Shown here: one piece after another, positions 61,702-64,000 of the stretch | Numbering within the stretch: position 1 is the first letter of the stretch | Layout of the letters: the number at the start of each line of letters is the position of its first letter | Source of the DNA: Marinactinospora thermotolerans DSM 45154 | Lineage (GTDB): Bacteria > Actinomycetota > Actinomycetes > Streptosporangiales > Streptosporangiaceae | NCBI RefSeq assembly: GCF_900167435.1 | Contig: NZ_FUWS01000003.1 | Location: 372,001-436,000, forward strand | Direction: 5' to 3' | Length of the DNA stretch: 64,000 nt | Made by a program: the position numbers and the translations under genes | Notes under the pieces: model-generated | Told to the model about the DNA's origin: nothing | Database searches by the model: none | The model's input: only the letters and a program-made list of their open reading frames with translations

Positions 61702-62646
61702 TCAGGCGGGCGACAGCAGGTTCAGCGCGCCGGGACGGACGCGCAACCGAGCGGGAAGCTCCCCCAGGTCCTCGCCGTCCCCATAGAGCGGGACCGGCCG
61801 GTCGGCCGCGATGACGACCTCGCGCGCCGTCACGATCCGCACCCCCGCCATACCGGTGTGGGTCCCTTTGCGAGCGCGCAGCATGAAGGGGACGAGCCGG
61901 TGGCGGGAAACCGCGTCCACCGTCATGACCCGCAGCACCCCGTCGTCGAGGACGGCCTGCGGGACCATGCGCAGCCCGTGCCCGTAGGTGCCGGAGTTGG
62001 CCACCGAGACGGTGTGCCCGCGCAACGTGATCGAGCGGCCGTCGAGGGTCAGGGTGTAGCGCGGGACCCGCCAGCGCAGCATCGCCCACACCGGCGCCAG
62101 CCGGTACAGCAACAGCGGGGGAAGCCCCCGGAGCTCGTTGACGAGCAGGTTCGCGGCCGAGTCGACACCGGCGTAGACGTTGCCGACCACGATGGTCCCC
62201 TCGCCCACCTCGATGACGTCCACCGCGCGCGGCCGGCCTTCGAGCAGCACGCGCGCCAGCTCCCGCGGGGAGGCGGGCAGCCCGAGCCGCCGGGCGAGGT
62301 CGTTGCCCCGCCCGGCCGGCACGATCCCCATGGTCCCGCCGGCGGCGACCACCCCTTGCGCCACGTCCCGGACCAGGCCGTCGCCGCCCACGGCGACGAC
62401 GACGTCCCCGGCTTCCGCCGCGGCTTCGGCGGCCTCGGTGGCGTGCGCGGAATCGCGGGTGCGTTCGGTGCGCACCACGGCGCCGGCCCGCCGCAGCAGG
62501 CCGGGTTCGGCCCGGCCGTCACCGGAGACGGGGTTGACGAGCGCGGTGAACCGCCGCGCCTGGCTCCGGGCGGGGACCGGGTGCGCGGGGGCGGGCCGGG
62601 GCGGCCGGATGGGGGGCGGGGGCGTCGAGGGGGTCCCTGGTGACAC
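61702..62646 (-). CDS. Diacylglycerol kinase-family lipid kinase (YegS/DagK-like)
   Basis: 314 aa from GTG 62646; the first 30 residues are a Pro-rich leader. FTALVNPVSGDGRAEPGL, DVVVAVGGDGLVRDVAQGVV (GGDG nucleotide motif) and GIVPAGRGNDLARRLGLP are the kinase hallmarks; a C-terminal beta domain follows (GVLRVMTVDAVSRHRLV, VPLYGDGEDLGELPARLRV). It phosphorylates a lipid such as diacylglycerol or a sphingosine-like alcohol at the membrane face. Confidence 0.93.
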   Translation of the reverse strand: MSPGTPSTPPPPIRPPRPAPAHPVPARSQARRFTALVNPVSGDGRAEPGLLRRAGAVVRTERTRDSAHATEAAEAAAEAGDVVVAVGGDGLVRDVAQGVVAAGGTMGIVPAGRGNDLARRLGLPASPRELARVLLEGRPRAVDVIEVGEGTIVVGNVYAGVDSAANLLVNELRGLPPLLLYRLAPVWAMLRWRVPRYTLTLDGRSITLRGHTVSVANSGTYGHGLRMVPQAVLDDGVLRVMTVDAVSRHRLVPFMLRARKGTHTGMAGVRIVTAREVVIAADRPVPLYGDGEDLGELPARLRVRPGALNLLSPA

Positions 62647-63203
62647 GGTTCCTCACGATCCACACGACGACGCGGCGGGCTACACGTTATACCGGCCCGC
62701 CCCGGAGGCACCGCTGAGGCGGGAGCCGGTCCGGATCCGGCGCCGCGCGGCCTCCACCGTGCCCCCCCACGCCATCCCGGGGAGGCCCGGAGACGGAGGC
62801 GCACGGGCGGGCGAGTTCCCGCGCGATGTCCAGGAGTCACCAGCTCAGAGCGCGTGCGTGTTCGGTCCGGTCCGGCGCGGGTACGGGAGGGGCGCGCGAC
62901 CGCTGAGAGCGGGCGAGCGCGGCCACCGGGACGCCCCGGCGGGTGCGGCGGACGGTTCCGCTCGTATCGGCCCGGCCGGGCGGGCGCGGGGGCTCCCCTG
63001 TTGCGCGAGGGAACTCCTGTCGGTTTCCGGTGGGGAAGTGGTGTACACGCCGGCGCGTACCCGTCACAGTGAGGTGGGCGCGCGGGGAACCTCGAGAAAG
63101 GACGGATGACGATGACCGAACCGCCATCGGGAACGAGGCCGGCCCGCCCCGTCCGCTGACGAGACCCACCCTCCCCACCCCGACCCCCTGGAGACCTCTC
63201 CCC
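62647..63203. other. Gene-free stretch with a short upstream ORF
   Basis: About 550 bp before the globin gene. The only notable item is a 17-codon ORF (63106-63159) with the strongest ribosome site in the stretch (GAGAAAGGA), starting MTMTEPPSGTRPARPVR. It could be a leader peptide, or the true globin start separated by a frameshift. Nineteen of its bases (ATGACCGAACCGCCATCGG) recur exactly at the start of the gene at 47894. Confidence 0.4.
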
Positions 63204-63725
63204 GTGCAGCCCCGATCCGCCCATGAGGTGCCCCTGCCCGATCCCGCCGTGGTCGAGGCCGTCCGCCTGTCCTGTGCCGACCTGCCCAGAGGGTCCACCC
63301 GGCTGGCCGACCTGTTCTACGACCACCTGTTCGCGCTCGTCCCCGAGACGCGGTCGATGTTCCCGGCCGACATGGGGCCACAGCGCGAACGGATGGCGCA
63401 CGCCCTCGTGGAGGTCGTCGACCACCTGGACCGCCCCGTCCAGGTGCGTGACTTCCTGCACCGGTTGGGGCGGCACCACCACCGGATCGGCGTCCGCCCC
63501 GAGCACTACCCCCACGTCGGCCGGGCCCTGGTGCGCGCCGTCGCCGACATCGCGCCCACCTGGACCTCCTCGATGAGCTCGGCCTGGGTGCTGGTCTACG
63601 AGTGGATCGCGGCGACCATGCTCGTCGGGGCGCGGGAGGCCGCGGAAGAGGAGACGGCACGCGCTCCCCTGGCCGCGCGCGGCCGGCACAGCCGCGCCGC
63701 GCGTCCCGCCGGCCCGCTTCCGTAG
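63204..63725 (+). CDS. Globin-domain protein
   Basis: 173 aa from GTG 63204 (TGGAG ten bases upstream). The region VVEAVRLSCADLPRGSTRLA, DLFYDHLFALVPETRSMFP and FLHRLGRHHHRIGVRPEHYP to TWTSSMSSAWVLVYEWIAATML is a single-domain globin of the flavohaemoglobin type, with proximal His in LGRHHHRIGV. No reductase domain follows; it ends in an Arg/Ala tail. Likely oxygen or NO binding or sensing. The start is uncertain because the frame stays open far upstream. Confidence 0.8.
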   Translation: MQPRSAHEVPLPDPAVVEAVRLSCADLPRGSTRLADLFYDHLFALVPETRSMFPADMGPQRERMAHALVEVVDHLDRPVQVRDFLHRLGRHHHRIGVRPEHYPHVGRALVRAVADIAPTWTSSMSSAWVLVYEWIAATMLVGAREAAEEETARAPLAARGRHSRAARPAGPLP

Positions 63726-63738
63726 TCGGGAGGCGTTC

Positions 63739-63767
63739 GCGGCGCCCGCCTCACGGACGGGCGCCGC
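63739..63767. terminator. Hairpin terminator between convergent genes
   Basis: GCGGCGCCCG and CGGGCGCCGC form a 10-bp stem with a 9-base loop just after the globin stop and before the stop of the last gene on the minus strand. Confidence 0.65.
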
Positions 63768-63789
63768 CCCGGCCCGGCCGGGGGGCGGC

Positions 63790-63999
63790 TCACAGGCGGT
63801 GGAAGTAGTCGCCGCTGTGGTAGTCGGCGGTCAACCGGAAGCTCTCGTCTCCGGGAACACCGCCCCGGCCGTTCTCGCGGTGACGCTCGGCGGCGGTGCA
63901 CACCAGGTCGTCCCACATCACCTCCTCGCCCTCGGAGGTGGGGGCGTCGGGCACCACGATCGTCACGGGGGTGTCGTCGGGCAGGTCGCTCCCGGCCAC
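63790..63999 (-). CDS. Partial hypothetical protein (DUF6225-like), continues beyond window
   Basis: At least 69 aa, open to the window end on the minus strand. DLPDDTPVTIVVPDAPTSEG followed by FRLTADYHSGDYFHRL at the C-terminus resembles the small Streptomyces family DUF6225 (LPDDTPLxVxV ... F.L..E.PSGxYYR). Function unknown. Confidence 0.5.
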   Translation of the reverse strand: MAGSDLPDDTPVTIVVPDAPTSEGEEVMWDDLVCTAAERHRENGRGGVPGDESFRLTADYHSGDYFHRL

Positions 64000-64000
64000 C

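Overview
The window comes from a high-GC actinomycete. Codon third positions are almost all G or C, genes overlap as ATGA/GTGA, and GTG starts are common. A CelR/CebR-type operator before a secreted beta-1,3-glucanase and the general gene set suggest a Nocardiopsaceae-like genome (Nocardiopsis/Streptomonospora/Thermobifida type); this is inference. No rRNA, tRNA or CRISPR array was recognised.

3-16905: right-hand part of a thiazoline/thiazolidine metallophore cluster of the pyochelin/yersiniabactin/coelibactin kind, all on the + strand and mostly translationally coupled. Order: 3' end of an NRPS (embedded methyltransferase, carrier protein, thioesterase with Cys at the nucleophile position), saccharopine-dehydrogenase-like protein, thiazolinyl-imide reductase, type II thioesterase, methyltransferase, two YbtP/YbtQ-like ABC half-transporters, P450 and ferredoxin, a complete Dpp/Nik-type importer with a fused double ATPase, and a second methyltransferase paralogous to the first. 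A ZIP metal transporter and a CobW/COG0523-like protein under a clear Zur box (19950-19968) follow, which points to zinc or a related metal.

17114-24970: PRC-barrel/DUF2382 stress protein, decayed two-HTH MerR gene, the metal genes, then a TetR repressor divergent from a CYP102 (P450-BM3-like) fusion, with two palindromic operators between them.

25009-29694: an AT-richer island bounded by 10-bp inverted repeats. It carries an NrtR-like Nudix regulator divergent from a three-gene operon: a four-TM protein, an MTA/SAH-nucleosidase-like enzyme and a one-TM protein. The C-terminus of the TM protein and the N-terminus of the nucleosidase share one Asn/Gly-rich motif of the kind seen in bacterial amyloid-signalling partners. 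This is the best candidate here for an undescribed conflict or nucleotide-depletion system.

29768-51755: ordinary accessory genes (phospholipase D, GH81, DEDDh exonuclease, aldo/keto reductase, RarA, SDR, F420-type enzymes, ferritin-VIT1) mixed with much gene debris: stubs of a TetR/NmrA pair, a GMC-oxidoreductase tail, a frameshifted MmcQ copy, a PadR gene lacking its 5' end, transposase and integrase remnants, and a beta-lactamase tail.

51909-64000: DUF6210, VOC and TetR genes, then an apparently co-regulated set (ATP-grasp ligase, CocE hydrolase, DUF2848 protein, MHS permease, GntR, nitrilase) with matching TTGTAnACAA-type operators at two divergent promoters, then a lipid kinase, a globin and a partial gene.
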